Assembly: GCA_035760645.1 (NCBI GenBank)
Contig: DASTSO010000087.1
Coordinates: 1 to 14,908 of the forward strand
Origin: DASSTY01 sp035760645
Lineage (GTDB): Bacteria > Gemmatimonadota > Gemmatimonadetes > Gemmatimonadales > GWC2-71-9
Length of the DNA stretch: 14,908 nt
Direction of reading: 5' to 3'
Part shown: piece after piece, positions 13,958 through 14,908 of the stretch
Position numbering within the stretch: the first letter of the stretch is position 1
How the letters are laid out: each line of letters starts with the position of its first letter
Program-made: the position numbers and the translations under genes
The notes under the pieces: model-generated
The model's database searches: none
What the model was told of the DNA's origin: nothing
What the model saw: the letters and a program-made list of their open reading frames with translations, nothing else

Positions 13958-14908
13958 ATGCGCCCCGCCCCGCTGCTCGCCGCCATGCGCGTGGGCCTCG
14001 ACACCCTGCGCGCCAACCCGCTGCGCACCCTGCTCTCGGTCCTCGGCGTCATCATGGGCGTCGCCTCGCTCGTCGCGGTGCTCGCGATCGGCGACGGCGT
14101 CGAGCGCTTCGCGCGCGACCAGATCGAGCAGACGACCGACCTGCAGACGATCGCCCTGCAGCCGCGCGTCTTCGAGGAGGTGGACGGGATGCGGCTGCCG
14201 CGCAAGGGCGGTTATCCGGTCTTCACCCTCGCCGACCGCGACGCACTCGCCGCGGCGCTCGGGCCCGCGGCGGGCGTGGCGCCGCTGGTCCAGGGGTTGG
14301 CCCGTCTCACGATCCCCGGTGACACGACGCCCCGTTCGGCCGCCGTGCTGGGCACCGGTCCCGCGGCGCTGGCCCGCGCGCGGCTCGCCGCGGGTCGCTT
14401 CTTCACCGAATCGGAGCTGCGCGATTCGGCGCGCGTGGCGGTGATCTCCGCCGGGCTCGCGGCTCGGCTCGGAGGTGCCGCGACCGCGCTCGGTCGCGAG
14501 ATCACGCTCGAGGGCACCCCCTTCCGGGTCATCGGCGTGGTCGAGGCGACCGGGAAGGAGCAGGCGGCACGGGTGGCGGTGCCGTTCACGCGGGCCACGT
14601 CCGCGATGGTCCCGCCCGACGGGCCCCGTCCCCCCGCGCTCATGGTGCGGGCGGCACGGGTGGAGAGTGTGCAGGTCGTGCGGGCTGGCGTCGAGCGCTG
14701 GACGGCGCAGCGCTATGGTGCGCGCTGGGCCGACCAGGTGCGGATCGAGGTGAGCGGCGGCGGACGGCTCGAGCAGGCCCAGCAGGGCATCCTCGTCTTC
14801 AAGCTCGTCATGGGCGCCTTCGCCGCCATCGCGCTCCTGGTCGGCGGGATCGGCATCATGAACGTCCTCGTCGCCTCGGTCATCGAGCGCACCCGCGAGA
14901 TCGGCATC
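13958..14908 (+). CDS. MacB/FtsX-type ABC transporter permease (3' end outside window)
   Basis: Inner-membrane permease of the MacB type, which works with an ATPase (and often a periplasmic adaptor) to move peptides, lipoproteins or drugs out of the cell; also the form used by many unassigned exporters. 317 codons are present and the frame is open at the right edge. Transmembrane segment 1 is about residues 25-45 (TLLSVLGVIMGVASLVAVLA) after the usual amphipathic start with NPLRTLLS. A MacB-like periplasmic domain spans about 46-285. Segment 2 begins near 290 and runs into GGIGIMNVLVASVIERTREI, a hallmark of the family. ATG 13958 has GGAG at 13949-13952 with 5-base spacing. The ATPase partner is not in the window. 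The substrate is unknown. Confidence 0.93.
   Translation, partial: MRPAPLLAAMRVGLDTLRANPLRTLLSVLGVIMGVASLVAVLAIGDGVERFARDQIEQTTDLQTIALQPRVFEEVDGMRLPRKGGYPVFTLADRDALAAALGPAAGVAPLVQGLARLTIPGDTTPRSAAVLGTGPAALARARLAAGRFFTESELRDSARVAVISAGLAARLGGAATALGREITLEGTPFRVIGVVEATGKEQAARVAVPFTRATSAMVPPDGPRPPALMVRAARVESVQVVRAGVERWTAQRYGARWADQVRIEVSGGGRLEQAQQGILVFKLVMGAFAAIALLVGGIGIMNVLVASVIERTREIGI

Overview
The window comes from a very GC-rich bacterial chromosome with tightly packed genes. The largest intergenic gaps are about 106-107 bp, and no stretch over 300 bp lacks a gene. The gene mix (cyanophycin metabolism, tyrosine/homogentisate breakdown, a MacB/FtsX-type permease, a FadD-like ligase, G-rich octamer repeats) would suit an environmental or soil lineage such as Gemmatimonadota or Acidobacteriota. 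That placement is inference only, because no rRNA or other phylogenetic marker is present. I saw no tRNA, rRNA, CRISPR array, transposase, integrase or phage gene.

Region A (1-7104) is a cyanophycin locus. A cyanophycin synthetase cut by the left edge (+ strand) meets a second, complete and divergent cyanophycin synthetase (- strand) tail to tail, with only 4 bp between stop codons. The complete synthetase is the last gene of a minus-strand set transcribed iadA -> cphB -> cphA. Together these genes encode polymer synthesis from Asp and Arg, depolymerisation to beta-Asp-Arg dipeptide (cyanophycinase), and dipeptide cleavage to free Asp and Arg (isoaspartyl dipeptidase). The dipeptidase has Glu where the E. 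coli enzyme has its carbamylated metal-bridging Lys.

Region B (7164-8798, - strand) is a FadD/AMP-forming acyl-CoA synthetase of normal full length, interrupted at codon 108 by an in-frame TAG. Next to the TAG lies a tandem array of a G-rich octamer. A second array of the same octamer lies 147 bp away in inverted orientation in the same gene, with a degenerate copy between them. Region C (8906-9736, + strand) is a secreted or periplasmic esterase of the alpha/beta hydrolase fold.

Region D (9753-13851, - strand) looks like a four-gene operon with gaps of 31-38 bp. In transcription order it holds an uncharacterised probable (beta/alpha)8-barrel protein, fumarylacetoacetase (last step of tyrosine catabolism), a CAX-type cation/H+ antiporter and an HD-superfamily predicted phosphohydrolase. 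A TATATT box placed 6 bp before the first ATG suggests a leaderless transcript. Region E (13958 to the right edge, + strand) is the 5' part of a MacB-like ABC transporter permease. It is preceded by two copies of a 12-bp motif containing the palindrome CCGTACGG, spaced 25 bp apart.

No wholly new multi-gene system is evident. The points most worth following are the unknown gene next to fumarylacetoacetase, the inverted octamer arrays with the broken ligase gene, and the paired convergent cyanophycin synthetases.
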